Counted from the stretch's first letter, positions 56,385 to 64,000 are shown. The stretch is 64,000 bases of DNA from Methyloversatilis sp. (GCF_030696805.1 NZ_JAUYRO010000019.1:22579-86578), one strand, 5' to 3'. Numbers and translations are program-made. Notes: generated by a model from the sequence alone, not told the origin.

Positions 56385-57352
56385 GCGGAGGCTCCGGGCC
56401 AGGCCGCGAAGTCGCCGTCGCGCGCGTGCGCATCGATCGCCGACACCAGCAGCGCGACGCTCGCCGGATGGAAGGGATCGTGCCCCGCACCCTGCGCCCA
56501 GGCCAGTTTGCTGCCATGCGCGGTGCGATGTGCGCGCCAGGCGTTCTGCGGTCGGCACACCAGATCGTGGCTGCCATGCACGATGGCCAACGGCACACCG
56601 TGCACATGCGCAATGGCATCGAGCACCTTTGCCTCACCGAGAAAGCAGCGGTGGGCGAGGTAGTGCGCCTGCACGCGGTAGCGGTTGCGCAGCCCCGGCC
56701 ATTCGTCGTCGGTGGGCGCAGCAGGCAGTGCGCTGTGCGGCCAGCTGCCGAGCGCGTATTCCCAGTTGCGCCAGGCCAGTACGGCGTGATCGACGCGCGC
56801 CGCATCGCCCGACGACAGCGCGCGATCCAGCCACACGACGATGCGGTCGCGCCAGCGCGCCGGTACGGCCTGCATCAGCGCGCCGTGCGCCTCGGGGGCG
56901 AGTGCCGCCGCGCCGTGGAAGAACCAGTCGAGATCAGCGCGCCCGGCGAGGAACACACCACGCAGGATGAGCCCGCTGCAGGCTGCGCGGTGGCGAGCCG
57001 CCCAGACGACTGCAAGCGTCGAACCCCAGGAGCCGCCGAACACCAGCCAGCGTTCGATGCCCAGGCGGGCGCGCAGCGCCTCGATGTCGGCCACCAGCGC
57101 ATCGGTGTGGTTGTGGGCGATGTCGCCGGCCGGTGTGCTGCGGCCGCAGCCGCGCTGGTCGAACAGCACGACGCGATCGCGCTCCGGATCGAAGAAGCGG
57201 CGCTGGCGCGGCGAGCAGCCCGAACCCGGGCCGCCGTGTACATACAGTGCGGGCAGGCCGTCCGGATTGCCGCATTGTTCGTAGTAGATGCGATGGCCGT
57301 GTCCGACGTCGAGCCAGCCGGTGTCGTACGGTTCTGTCGGAGGATGCAGCAT
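56381..57352 (-). CDS. pip: Proline iminopeptidase
   Basis: 323 aa alpha/beta-hydrolase (S33) releasing N-terminal Pro. It has HGGPGSGCSP (oxyanion motif), the nucleophile GGSWGS, DQRGCGRS and the catalytic GAGHDPFHP. It is cytoplasmic, with no signal peptide. Its end overlaps the histidine kinase start as GTGA, an odd pairing for a metabolic enzyme and sensor, so the two are coexpressed in this genome. Confidence 0.93.
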   Translation of the reverse strand: MLHPPTEPYDTGWLDVGHGHRIYYEQCGNPDGLPALYVHGGPGSGCSPRQRRFFDPERDRVVLFDQRGCGRSTPAGDIAHNHTDALVADIEALRARLGIERWLVFGGSWGSTLAVVWAARHRAACSGLILRGVFLAGRADLDWFFHGAAALAPEAHGALMQAVPARWRDRIVVWLDRALSSGDAARVDHAVLAWRNWEYALGSWPHSALPAAPTDDEWPGLRNRYRVQAHYLAHRCFLGEAKVLDAIAHVHGVPLAIVHGSHDLVCRPQNAWRAHRTAHGSKLAWAQGAGHDPFHPASVALLVSAIDAHARDGDFAAWPGASA

Positions 57353-57439
57353 GGGCGGCGCGTGGTCGGGCGAATCGATCGGGCGTCGATGTTAGCCCAT
57401 GCATGCCTGCACGACACCGTGCCATGTGACAATCGCACC

Positions 57440-58585
57440 ATGGACGACCGCAATCATCGGGTGGAACAGTACGGGCAGGTGTTCACCCGCGACGATGTCG
57501 TGGCGCAGATGCTTGCGCTGCGTCGCAATGCCGGGCGGGTGCTCGAACCTTCGGCCGGCGACGGCGCGTTCTCGTCGCGCCTGCCCGGTTGCACCGCAAT
57601 CGAGCTCGATCCGTCGGTTGCGCCGGCCGGCGCGCAGGTCATGGATTTCTTCGACTACCCGCTGACTGAGCGCTTCGACACCATCATCGGCAATCCGCCC
57701 TATGTGCGGCACCAGGACATCCTGCCGGCGACGCGCGTCCGGCTGGCCAGCGCGCTGTTCGACCTGCGCAGCAACCTCTACCTGTTCTTCATCGAAAAGT
57801 GCGTGCGCCACCTGAATCCGGGCGGCGAACTGATCTTCATCGTGCCGCGCGAATTCATCAAACTGACCGCCGCCCGTCGGCTGAATGCCTGGCTGTTCGA
57901 GCAGGGCAGCATCACCGACTTCATCGAAACCGGCGATGCACGCGTGTTCGGTGCGTATGTGCCGAACTGCGCGGTGTTCCGCTTCGAGAAGGGACGCGCG
58001 GACCGCCGCATGCACGACGGCCGGCGCTTTCATTGCGAACAGGGACAGCTGATGTTCCTGCGCGGCGACTACGGCGTGCCGCTGTCGGCACTGTTCGACG
58101 TGCGCGTGGGCGCCGTATCCGGTGCCGACGAGGTGTTCGTGCATCCGGAAGGCAATATGGAATTCGTCTGTTCCAGCACCGTCGACACCGGCCGTACTCG
58201 GCGCGCCTTCTTCGATGTGCGCAACGACTGGCTGGAACAGCACAAGGCCCGATTGCTGGCGCGCCGCGTACGGCCGTTCGATGAACACAACTGGTGGTGC
58301 TGGGGCCGGCTGCATCACCGCTCGGACGCTGCGCGCATCTACGTGAATGGCAAGACGCGCAAGCCGCGTCCGTTCTTCCTGCATGATTGCCCGCATTACG
58401 ACGGCGCCGTGCTCGCCCTGTTCGCGCGCTCACCACTGCTCGACGTCGCGCGCGCCGCGAGCCTGCTCAACGATGCGGTCGACTGGGAAGAACTGGGCTT
58501 CGTGTGCGACGGGCGCTTCCTGTTCACGCAGCGCAGCCTGCAGACCTGCATGCTGCCGGACGACTTCCGCGCATTGCTCTCATGA
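57440..58585 (+). CDS. Solitary class I (Eco57I-like) DNA adenine methyltransferase
   Basis: 381 aa. SAM-binding motif I is VLEPSAGDGAFSSRL, the acidic residue is in IELDPS, and the catalytic motif IV is NPPY (residues ~91-94), typical of N6-adenine MTases. The C-terminal part resembles TaqI-like target-recognition regions (VRPFDEHNWWCWG, FFLHDCPHYDG). No restriction endonuclease gene is next to it, so it may be an orphan epigenetic modifier or have lost its partner. A longer frame upstream (from 56348) is antisense to pip and was ignored. Confidence 0.85.
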   Translation: MDDRNHRVEQYGQVFTRDDVVAQMLALRRNAGRVLEPSAGDGAFSSRLPGCTAIELDPSVAPAGAQVMDFFDYPLTERFDTIIGNPPYVRHQDILPATRVRLASALFDLRSNLYLFFIEKCVRHLNPGGELIFIVPREFIKLTAARRLNAWLFEQGSITDFIETGDARVFGAYVPNCAVFRFEKGRADRRMHDGRRFHCEQGQLMFLRGDYGVPLSALFDVRVGAVSGADEVFVHPEGNMEFVCSSTVDTGRTRRAFFDVRNDWLEQHKARLLARRVRPFDEHNWWCWGRLHHRSDAARIYVNGKTRKPRPFFLHDCPHYDGAVLALFARSPLLDVARAASLLNDAVDWEELGFVCDGRFLFTQRSLQTCMLPDDFRALLS

Positions 58586-58702
58586 AAATCGTGAGCCTTC
58601 TTTCGTGACCGGCCCGAGGTGACGCGCCGGCGGTCGGCGCAGTATTCGATCCATGCACAGCGCGTTGCTGTGAAGCGAAGCGAAATCATCGAGGAGACAC
58701 AC

Positions 58703-58777
58703 ATGAACTGGCAAACCCCGAAGGCGACCGACCTGCGTTTTGGCTTTGAAATCACGATGTACATCGCCAACCGCTGA
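58703..58777 (+). CDS. pqqA: Orphan pyrroloquinoline quinone precursor peptide PqqA
   Basis: 24 aa, the substrate peptide for PQQ. The start is preceded by GAGGAG. The sequence begins MNWQTPKATDLRFGF and continues EITMYIANR; the conserved Glu (position 16) and Tyr (position 20) that are cross-linked by PqqE are both present in the ExxxY spacing. A terminator follows 16 bases later. No pqqB, C, D or E is in the window, so this is a stand-alone copy, as in methylotrophs with several pqqA genes. Its product feeds a PQQ pathway encoded elsewhere. Confidence 0.92.
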   Translation: MNWQTPKATDLRFGFEITMYIANR

Positions 58778-58792
58778 TCCCGGTATTGCGAC

Positions 58793-58827
58793 AATGAAAA
58801 AAGCGGGCATTGCCCGCTTTTTTCATT
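58793..58827 (+). terminator. Rho-independent terminator after pqqA
   Basis: A long perfect hairpin: AATGAAAAAAGCGGGCA with TGCCCGCTTTTTTCATT, T run in the 3' arm. It ends the single-gene pqqA transcript and can act in both directions. Confidence 0.93.
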
Positions 58828-58884
58828 GGTGCGTCGCGAATGCCGCATCAGGACGTGCGCCGACGCATGTCCAGCCCCCTCCCG

Positions 58885-59706
58885 TCACCGCTTGTGCGCC
58901 TCGCGCCATTGCCGCGGTGACAGCCCGGTCTGTGCCTTGAAGGCACGAGACAGCGCGGCCTCTCCTCCATAACCGACTTCATCGGCGATCAGCGCCAGCG
59001 TTCGCCCGCGACGCAATGCCAGCTCGGCAAGTCCGATGCGCCAGCGCTGAAGGTAAGCGCCAGGCGTGCAGCCCACGGTGTCGCGAAACGCATTGGCAAA
59101 CACGCTGCGCGACATGCCGGCGCGCGCAGCGAGGGTGTCCAGCGTCCAGCCGTGCGCCGGATTCTCGTGCATCGCCACCAGCGCGAGGCGCAAGCGAGGG
59201 TGTGACAGTCCGGTCAGCATGCCTGCGCCGGTCTTACCCCCTTCCATCAGGTGCCTGAGCACCTGCACCAGCACCACTTCGAACAATCGATCCAGCACGG
59301 TCTGACGGCCGCAGTGCTGATTTGAAGCCTCGTCGAAAAGCAGATCCAGCACCGGTCCCGCACCGAGGATGTCGTCCAGCGCCAGACAGGTGAAATCCGG
59401 CAGCGCCGAAGCAATCGGATTGGTCACGCCGCCGGAAAAGTGCAGCCGCGCACACGCAAAGTCGGCGCCGCATGTCGGGTCGGTGACGAAACGGTAGGCA
59501 ACCGGGCGTGGAAACAGCAGCAGGCTGGGCCGGGTCACGCGCTCGATGCCGCCTGGATGATGCACGTCGGCTTCGCCTGCGCGGATCAGGTGCATGCGTC
59601 CGCTGTCACCGGCGTCCAGTTCGGTGATGCCGCACAGCGCGCCGGTGTTGAACACGCGGGCGCTGACCGAAAAGTGCGCGAGCAAGGTATCGAGTCTGTC
59701 CAGCAT
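58885..59706 (-). CDS. AraC-family transcriptional regulator (AraC_binding_2/cupin type)
   Basis: 273 aa from the ATG at 59706 ([14 protein letters not shown]), the usual family start; an ATG at 59754 would add 16 residues. The N-terminal cupin-like domain ([21 protein letters not shown] region) binds an unknown ligand. The C-terminal double HTH ([37 protein letters not shown]) is complete. It is divergent from ohr and may regulate it, in place of the usual MarR-type OhrR. Confidence 0.9.
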   Translation of the reverse strand: MLDRLDTLLAHFSVSARVFNTGALCGITELDAGDSGRMHLIRAGEADVHHPGGIERVTRPSLLLFPRPVAYRFVTDPTCGADFACARLHFSGGVTNPIASALPDFTCLALDDILGAGPVLDLLFDEASNQHCGRQTVLDRLFEVVLVQVLRHLMEGGKTGAGMLTGLSHPRLRLALVAMHENPAHGWTLDTLAARAGMSRSVFANAFRDTVGCTPGAYLQRWRIGLAELALRRGRTLALIADEVGYGGEAALSRAFKAQTGLSPRQWREAHKR

Positions 59707-59830
59707 GGTGCGTTTTGATACGACGAGACAAGTTTTCAGGACTATACGTTGCATTCGGTATCGAATGCGGGCGCAAAGTTTGTCCTGCCAACCGGCATTG
59801 CCTCACCCGCTCAACGCACAGGAGTTAACC

Positions 59831-60259
59831 ATGTCCATCGAAAAAGTCCTCTACACCGCTCAAGCCACCGCCACCGGAGGCCGTGAAGGCCGCGCCAAGT
59901 CGTCCGACGGCGTGCTCGACCTGCAGTTGTCGACCCCGCGCGAACTGGGCGGCGCCGGCGGTGCCGGCACCAATCCCGAACAACTGTTCGCCGCCGGTTA
60001 TTCGGCCTGCTTCCTCGGCGCGCTGAAGTTCGTCGCCGCGCAGGACAAGGTCGAACTGCCGGCCGACACGCAGATCACCGGCCGCGTCGGCATCGGCGCC
60101 ATCCCGACCGGCTTCGGCATCGAGGTCGAGCTGACCATCGCCGTGCCCGGCCTGCCGCGAGATCAGGTCGAAGCGCTGGTCGCGAAGGCGCACATCGTGT
60201 GCCCGTACTCGAACGCCACCCACGGCAACATCGACGTGACCCTGGTCATCGCTGACTGA
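59831..60259 (+). CDS. ohr: Organic hydroperoxide resistance protein
   Basis: 142 aa thiol peroxidase of the Ohr/OsmC fold. Catalytic Cys60 ([11 protein letters not shown]) and resolving Cys124 ([10 protein letters not shown]) are present with the conserved Glu near 50. AGGAGTTAACC precedes the start. It detoxifies organic hydroperoxides in the cytosol. The neighbour on the opposite strand is an AraC-type regulator. Confidence 0.95.
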   Translation: MSIEKVLYTAQATATGGREGRAKSSDGVLDLQLSTPRELGGAGGAGTNPEQLFAAGYSACFLGALKFVAAQDKVELPADTQITGRVGIGAIPTGFGIEVELTIAVPGLPRDQVEALVAKAHIVCPYSNATHGNIDVTLVIAD

Positions 60260-60316
60260 CACCTCACGGAGAGGCACCGTCGCCCACGCGGCACGCGAAT
60301 CGAGTGTCAGCGGACC

Positions 60317-60832
60317 CCCATCGGTCGCCATGGAACTGCCCGTGTGAAGAAGGCGGTGCTGGTCAGTTCGGTGCCGCCGATGATGCCGAAGATCGCCGAC
60401 AACCCGGGCGGCCTGCCGATCGAGGTGTTCGACGGCATCCGCAAGCGCTCGCAGGCAAACCGCTCGCAGCTCTATCTGGACATCGCCTCGGGTCCGTTCT
60501 ACGGCTACAACTGTCCGGGTGCCACGCCGTCGCAGGGGCTGATCCAGTCCTTCCGGGCGCAGGGCATGCAGGCCGGGCACAAGAACACCTACGACTCGAT
60601 CGCGGCGTTCTCGGCCACCGATTTCCGCGCCGACCTGAAGAAGTTCGACGTGCCTACGCTGGTGATCCACGGCGACGATGACCAGATCGTGCCGATCGAC
60701 CTGTCCGGCAAGGCATCGGCCGCGTTGATCCGCAACGCCGAACTGATCGTCTATCCGGGTGCGCCGCACGGCATCACCGACACGCACAAGGATCGGCTCA
60801 ACCAGGACCTGCTGGATTTCGTGCGCAAGTAA
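60317..60832 (+). pseudogene. N-terminally truncated alpha/beta-hydrolase (chloroperoxidase/esterase-like)
   Basis: The in-frame sequence [20 protein letters not shown] onward is the second half of a non-heme haloperoxidase-type hydrolase. The catalytic Asp ([11 protein letters not shown]) and His (PGAPHGIT) are present, but the nucleophile region with GHSTGGGE is missing. It begins 57 bases after the ohr stop, so a deletion joined them. A GTG at 60344 could still start a 162-aa product. Its last 111 bases recur at the right edge of the window. Confidence 0.75.
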
Positions 60833-60839
60833 GGCTGCG
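60722..60839. repeat. Direct repeat, copy 1 (hydrolase 3' end)
   Basis: 118 bases matching 63883-64000 at 116 positions (offset 3161). It covers the last 37 codons and stop of the hydrolase fragment plus seven bases. The two copies bracket the BrnT remnant and hipBA segment. Confidence 0.9.
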
Positions 60840-60841
60840 GG

Positions 60842-60877
60842 AAACCCGGTCCCGCGACGCGCGCCGGGTTTTGTTGT
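60842..60877 (+). terminator. Terminator-like hairpin after the hydrolase fragment
   Basis: AAACCCGG pairs with CCGGGTTT around a GC-rich loop, followed by TTGTTGTT. It lies 10 bases after the stop. Confidence 0.6.
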
Positions 60878-60970
60878 TCAGTGGCGGGTGAACCGCAGTC
60901 GTGACGGATGCAACCTGGTATTCGTGGTGTCCCCGACCGTTCATGTGGCCTTCCCGCACCAGCGTCTACA

Positions 60971-61305
60971 ATGGCTGCGTCACTTATCTGGTTGCCCGAT
61001 CAGGATATGGCCGCACTTGCTGAACGATTGCGCACACTGCGCGAGACCCGCAAGATGCCCCAGGCGCGCTTGGCGGCCTTGCTGGAAATCGACCTTCGTG
61101 TTTACAACCGATGGGAGCGCGGCATAGCCACCCCTATGGCGAAACCGAGGAGCGCTGGTTCACGGTGGGACAGACACGCCCTGGCAAGTTGCTGGCGGTT
61201 TCGCATACGTTTGTGATGACCGGCCCGGACCGGGCTCAGGTACGGATTATTTCGGCGCGCGAGGCAACCCGCTTTGAGCGTCAGCAGTATGAGGATGAGC
61301 GGTAG
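60971..61305 (+). pseudogene. HTH-BrnT chimera (broken toxin-antitoxin locus)
   Basis: From an ATG at 60971 the frame encodes an XRE-type HTH (LAERLRTLRETRKMPQARLA, then RVYNRWERGI) that fades after about 53 codons near base 61130 and ends out of frame at 61216. In another frame, from about 61130 to the stop at 61305, the sequence reads YGETEERWFTVGQTRPGKLL and VRIISAREATRFERQQYEDE, the C-terminal half of a BrnT toxin. So two genes were joined by a deletion and neither is complete. An antitoxin gene follows. Confidence 0.7.
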
Positions 61306-61332
61306 GCTGCTCGCACGATAGAGGAAACGACC

Positions 61333-61563
61333 ATGTCACAGACACTGGATCAGGACGACGATATGCCCGCTGAGATTGATTTCTCGAAGGGCGTGCGCGG
61401 CAAGTTCCATAGCCCCGATGCCCGGCTTCATATGCCGGTGTATCTGGAGGAGGCGGTACTGGCGGTACTCACCGCCGCTGCCCAGAAGAAAGGCATTAAT
61501 GTCTCGGAACTCGCTAACGAAATGCTCAAGCGCGATATCGAGATCGCTCAGGCGCTGCGCTGA
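61333..61563 (+). CDS. Antitoxin-like protein (BrnT partner, ribbon-helix-helix type)
   Basis: 76 aa. GAGGAAACGACC precedes the ATG. The start is acidic, and the core is EIDFSKGVRGKFHSPDARLH followed by LEEAVLAVLTAAAQKKGINVS, the pattern of small antitoxins encoded after BrnT-like toxins. The adjacent toxin is broken, so this is probably a surviving antitoxin. A strong terminator follows. Confidence 0.8.
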   Translation: MSQTLDQDDDMPAEIDFSKGVRGKFHSPDARLHMPVYLEEAVLAVLTAAAQKKGINVSELANEMLKRDIEIAQALR

Positions 61564-61598
61564 GACCATCGCAGCGCAACAACCTGAGCAACTGAAGA

Positions 61599-61637
61599 GA
61601 AGCCCCACCGACCCGCACTGCGGGTGGGTGGGGCTTT
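61599..61637 (+). terminator. Rho-independent terminator after the antitoxin gene
   Basis: AAGCCCCACCGACCCGCA pairs with a complementary arm ending GGTGGGGCTT around a short CTG loop, then a T run. One mismatch in the stem. Confidence 0.88.
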
Positions 61638-61929
61638 TTACGTCTACTGAATCAAATTGAATCAGCACCGCTTGCCCTTGGACATGCTAAGGGGCGTTTT
61701 GAGCTAAAAAGTCGAGGGCGGAAGCTGGAAGAGGAAACGGTGGTACGTCCCTGAGGTTTCCTCGCACGACAACCGGATCAGGCATCAGTAGAAGAGAAGA
61801 CACCTCGGAATATTCGTTCGGCATTCGTGGTGCGTCCCCTATTGTTCTTCGTTGTACCTTCGACGCGCGACCCGTCACCACGTCCACGGACAGTGCCTCT
61901 CCGCGTCACTTTTCGCGCATCGCCGGGGC
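61638..61929. other. Intergenic region with transposon-leader-like remnants
   Basis: 292 bases downstream of hipA (minus) and the antitoxin (plus). A 66-aa minus-strand frame at 61687-61887 (ending FPLPASALDFLAQNAP) begins 43 bases after the hipA stop; no family was recognised and it may be a remnant. On the plus strand two similar motifs, GGTACGTCCCTGAGG near 61742 and GGTGCGTCCCCTATTG near 61830, recall the leader motifs found next to RAYT/IS200-like transposases; no transposase is present. Confidence 0.35.
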
Positions 61930-63234
61930 CTACCGGCCGAACAGCGCGGCGCTTGCTTCCATCTGGGCGTGCTCGAAGGCCGGCGCGAAATCGTCCAGCT
62001 CGCTTTCCTGCAGTCCGATTTCCGGGGCCAGCGCAACTTGCCGCCATCGACAGACCGCCGCATGGACCTCTTTCAGCACCGACAAGGCCTGTTCCGCGCT
62101 CAGTGCGAAGTACGACGAGCGGGCCAACAACATCTGCACGTCGGTGATCGGTCCGTCCTGCTCCGACAACCAGGTTTTGGATTCCCGCTCCTTGTCCGGA
62201 AACGGGTTGATGTCGAAAGCAGGCGCGAGACGCCATTGACCGTGGGCCACGTGCAGGAAGCCGTGGTTCTGCAGGTGGTCGTCCACGTTGGTGATGAGCA
62301 GATTGAACGCCATGCGGCGCCAGAGCTGCTGCAAGTCATGCGTGGGCGCGTGGCCGTGGGTGCGGATGGCGTCGGCGATCTCGGTGTAACTGCGATCCTC
62401 CTCGCGCGAGGCCTGCAGCAGGGATGCCGCCGACTGGTAGGGGATGCGGCCGTCGGCGCCATCGCGATCGAAGCGGCCGATCACGGCCACAGGCACTTCG
62501 TTTCCCTCGTCGCCCAGCAGAACGATCCGCGCGGGCGCGGTGTCGATGCCCGCGCGCACTGCGAGCTTCAGCGCCAGTACCTCGCCGCGGGTGACGCTGC
62601 GCGTATCGCTGACACTGGGAAACTTGCCGATGGCGAGCCGGCCGTCTTCGTCCACCAGGGTGCACTTGGGTCGCATGCCGCCGAGCGAGGTGCCCTTGCC
62701 CTGCAGGTAGCGCAAGTCCTCGGCCGTCTCCTGTCCGCGCTCGACGGCGCGGCTGGCCTGGTAGATGCGCTGCAGTTCGATCAAGGGCGGAGTACTGCGC
62801 CGTCCTTCGGGCGTCGTTCGGTGCCAGTCTCCATCCGCATCGCGCAGGCGCAGCGCGCCGACGCGGCTGAAGTCATCCACCGCCAGCAGGTAATCCAGTT
62901 CGGTAAGGGTCGGCAGTTGCGGATCGGTCTTGCGGCGCTTGGCGTGGGCGCGGGCGATGACGCGCCGCCCCCAGGCGTCTGGCGCGGTATCGGCGATGGC
63001 GCCATGAAATACGGAATCGTGCAGCGAGCGCGCCTTGTGCGGTTGGTAGCCCGGCGTCAGTTGCAGGTCGGCCGACACATTGAAGCGCGCCGTGGTGCCC
63101 AGCCAGGATGGCTCATAAGCAAAGGTGCTGTGCTCGCGCCGGCCTTGGCGCACATAGACGAGCGAGCCAACAGGCAGACCGGCTTTGCCGATGCATATCT
63201 GAATCTGTCGGCGGGTTGGCGCGGACACCGTCAT
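61930..63234 (-). CDS. hipA: HipA-family serine/threonine kinase toxin
   Basis: 434 aa. The N-subdomain (HipA_N region, about 10-110) is followed by the kinase: P-loop-like LQGKGTSLGGMRPK, Lys of LAIGKFPS, catalytic loop NLLITNVDDHLQNHGFL and Mg-binding DINPFP. In E. coli, HipA phosphorylates glutamyl-tRNA synthetase and promotes persistence. The start overlaps the hipB stop as TGATG. All key residues appear intact, so it is likely active. This version is closer to the hip branch of environmental proteobacteria than to E. coli HipA. Confidence 0.92.
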   Translation of the reverse strand: MTVSAPTRRQIQICIGKAGLPVGSLVYVRQGRREHSTFAYEPSWLGTTARFNVSADLQLTPGYQPHKARSLHDSVFHGAIADTAPDAWGRRVIARAHAKRRKTDPQLPTLTELDYLLAVDDFSRVGALRLRDADGDWHRTTPEGRRSTPPLIELQRIYQASRAVERGQETAEDLRYLQGKGTSLGGMRPKCTLVDEDGRLAIGKFPSVSDTRSVTRGEVLALKLAVRAGIDTAPARIVLLGDEGNEVPVAVIGRFDRDGADGRIPYQSAASLLQASREEDRSYTEIADAIRTHGHAPTHDLQQLWRRMAFNLLITNVDDHLQNHGFLHVAHGQWRLAPAFDINPFPDKERESKTWLSEQDGPITDVQMLLARSSYFALSAEQALSVLKEVHAAVCRWRQVALAPEIGLQESELDDFAPAFEHAQMEASAALFGR

Positions 63235-63557
63235 CAGAGCGCCCCCGACGTACCGGCCTTGCTGCGCACGCGCTTGGGCAGGTTTTCGTCCATCAAGGTC
63301 AGGCCGATGTCGTCTTTCGCCGTGTCCAGCAGGTTTTCCAGCGACTGTATTTCGCCGAAGACGTGAAGCGCTCGGGCGAAGAAGTGAATGGGCACCCGCA
63401 GGTCGCCTTGCTCCATGCGCCGCACCGTGGATAGGGACGCACCCATGCGCTCGGCGAGCGAGGCCTGCGAAATGTGCCGCCGACGGCGGGCAAGGGAGAT
63501 GTCGCTGCCAAGCTTCCGGATCGCCCGCTCGACTGGCAGAGGAATTGGGATTTCCAT
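63234..63557 (-). CDS. hipB: HipB-like HTH antitoxin
   Basis: 107 aa XRE-type regulator. The HTH is ISQASLAERMGASLSTVRRM. The C-terminal ~40 residues (LENLLDTAKDDIGL and LPKRVRSKAGTSGAL) probably contact HipA. It precedes and overlaps hipA (TGATG), matching the hipBA order. It should repress its own promoter; an inverted repeat and -10 box lie upstream. Confidence 0.9.
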   Translation of the reverse strand: MEIPIPLPVERAIRKLGSDISLARRRRHISQASLAERMGASLSTVRRMEQGDLRVPIHFFARALHVFGEIQSLENLLDTAKDDIGLTLMDENLPKRVRSKAGTSGAL

Positions 63558-63565
63558 ATCAAGTG

Positions 63566-63616
63566 TCCCGATAAGACTGCTTATAATTTATTAATGTTTC
63601 TATCGGGATGATTATA
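63566..63616 (-). promoter_or_regulatory. hipBA promoter with inverted-repeat operator
   Basis: TCCCGATA at 63566-63573 and its exact complement TATCGGGA at 63601-63608 are separated by an AT-rich 27-base spacer, fitting two HipB half-sites. A perfect minus-strand -10 (TATAAT, 63616-63611) lies just outside. The AT-rich spacer contrasts with the GC-rich genome. Confidence 0.65.
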
Positions 63617-63882
63617 GCCAACCGGCGGAGTGCGGGAGAACTGCGCTTCTTGTGGACGTCTTGACGACATCGAACGGCGGGCTCGGTCCGGCAAAGACGC
63701 CCCGTCGGCTATGCCAGCGAACACGCCGCCGGGCTGGCATTGAGGGGTCTCGGCTGTCGCGAACGATGCCTGGGCCAGGGTTATGTCGCCCGGTGTCGTC
63801 GCGAAAGGCTGTCGCGTGCCTGGGCGGGTGGGTGCGATATTGGGAAATAAATGAGGTCTGATCCCATTTGTTATTTTTTTCG
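63617..63882. other. Intergenic region upstream of hipBA up to the second repeat copy
   Basis: 266 bases with no convincing gene. Near 63849-63879 an imperfect stem (AAATG..GG with CC.CATTT) is followed by a T run and may be a terminator or a remnant of a dispersed element; it directly abuts the second copy of the hydrolase 3' end. Confidence 0.4.
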
Positions 63883-64000
63883 GCGCTGATCCGCAACGCC
63901 GAACTGATCGTCTATCCGGGTGCGCCGCACGGCATCACCGATACGCACAAGGATCGGCTCAACCAGGACCTGCTGGATTTCGTGCGCAAGTAAGGCTGCG
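63883..64000. repeat. Direct repeat, copy 2 (hydrolase 3' end), cut by the window edge
   Basis: 116 of 118 bases identical to 60722-60839; differences at 63886 and 63942. It encodes the last 37 codons ([20 protein letters not shown] and onward) and stop, without upstream hydrolase sequence. The match still continues at the last base of the window. Confidence 0.9.

Overview
The window is high-GC, densely coded DNA of a betaproteobacterium. Four things point to a Rhodocyclales-like organism resembling Methyloversatilis: three PEP-CTERM (exosortase-sorted) proteins, a stand-alone pqqA peptide gene of PQQ-using methylotrophs, a PPi-dependent phosphofructokinase next to an H+-pyrophosphatase, and the family flavour of the housekeeping genes. 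The genus is an inference; nothing here proves it. No rRNA, tRNA or CRISPR array was seen.

Layout. 1-6.4 kb: ion homeostasis cluster (5'-truncated P-type ATPase, Na/Pi symporter, CPA2/RCK antiporter, tandem universal stress protein). 6.6-11.3 kb (minus): exopolysaccharide operon, PA14-like PEP-CTERM protein then pgaD, pgaC and a pgaA-like porin, with no pgaB deacetylase. 11.6-13.5 kb: serC-serB serine synthesis. 13.5-19.9 kb: small secreted protein, HEXXH protein, a 1313-residue FAD/Fe-S oxidoreductase and a YdjM-type membrane hydrolase.

19.9-38.4 kb is an iron and heme island with four Fur-box-like sites: a siderophore receptor; feoA-feoB plus a FeoB-associated Cys-rich protein; a heme operon (67-aa protein, PEP-CTERM protein, hmuS-hmuT-hmuU-hmuV); a second iron-regulated block (81-aa protein, stand-alone ribosomal S4 paralog, PEP-CTERM protein, heme-type TonB receptor); and hemP-bfd-bfr with tonB-exbB-exbD. 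These would import heme or iron across both membranes, energise the receptors, free iron from heme and store it. The two PEP-CTERM proteins inside heme transcription units are the most unusual part: they suggest exosortase-processed surface proteins serving heme capture.

38.5-51.6 kb is mostly core genome: DmeF-type metal efflux, ppa, an acyltransferase-like gene, pterin dehydratase, Fe-SOD, xseA, exbB/exbD-lpxK-trm112-kdsB, adk, PPi-phosphofructokinase and H+-PPase. Together ppa, pfp and hppA suggest pyrophosphate is used as an energy currency.

51.6-64 kb is more plastic: a REP-like inverted repeat, a BrnT/HTH toxin-antitoxin pair, a decayed GntR regulator, a trypsin-like protease, a NarL-type two-component system with proline iminopeptidase, a solitary adenine methyltransferase, orphan pqqA, an AraC regulator and ohr. 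The last 3 kb hold a broken BrnT locus and an intact hipBA module, bracketed by two near-identical copies of the 3' end of an alpha/beta-hydrolase gene.
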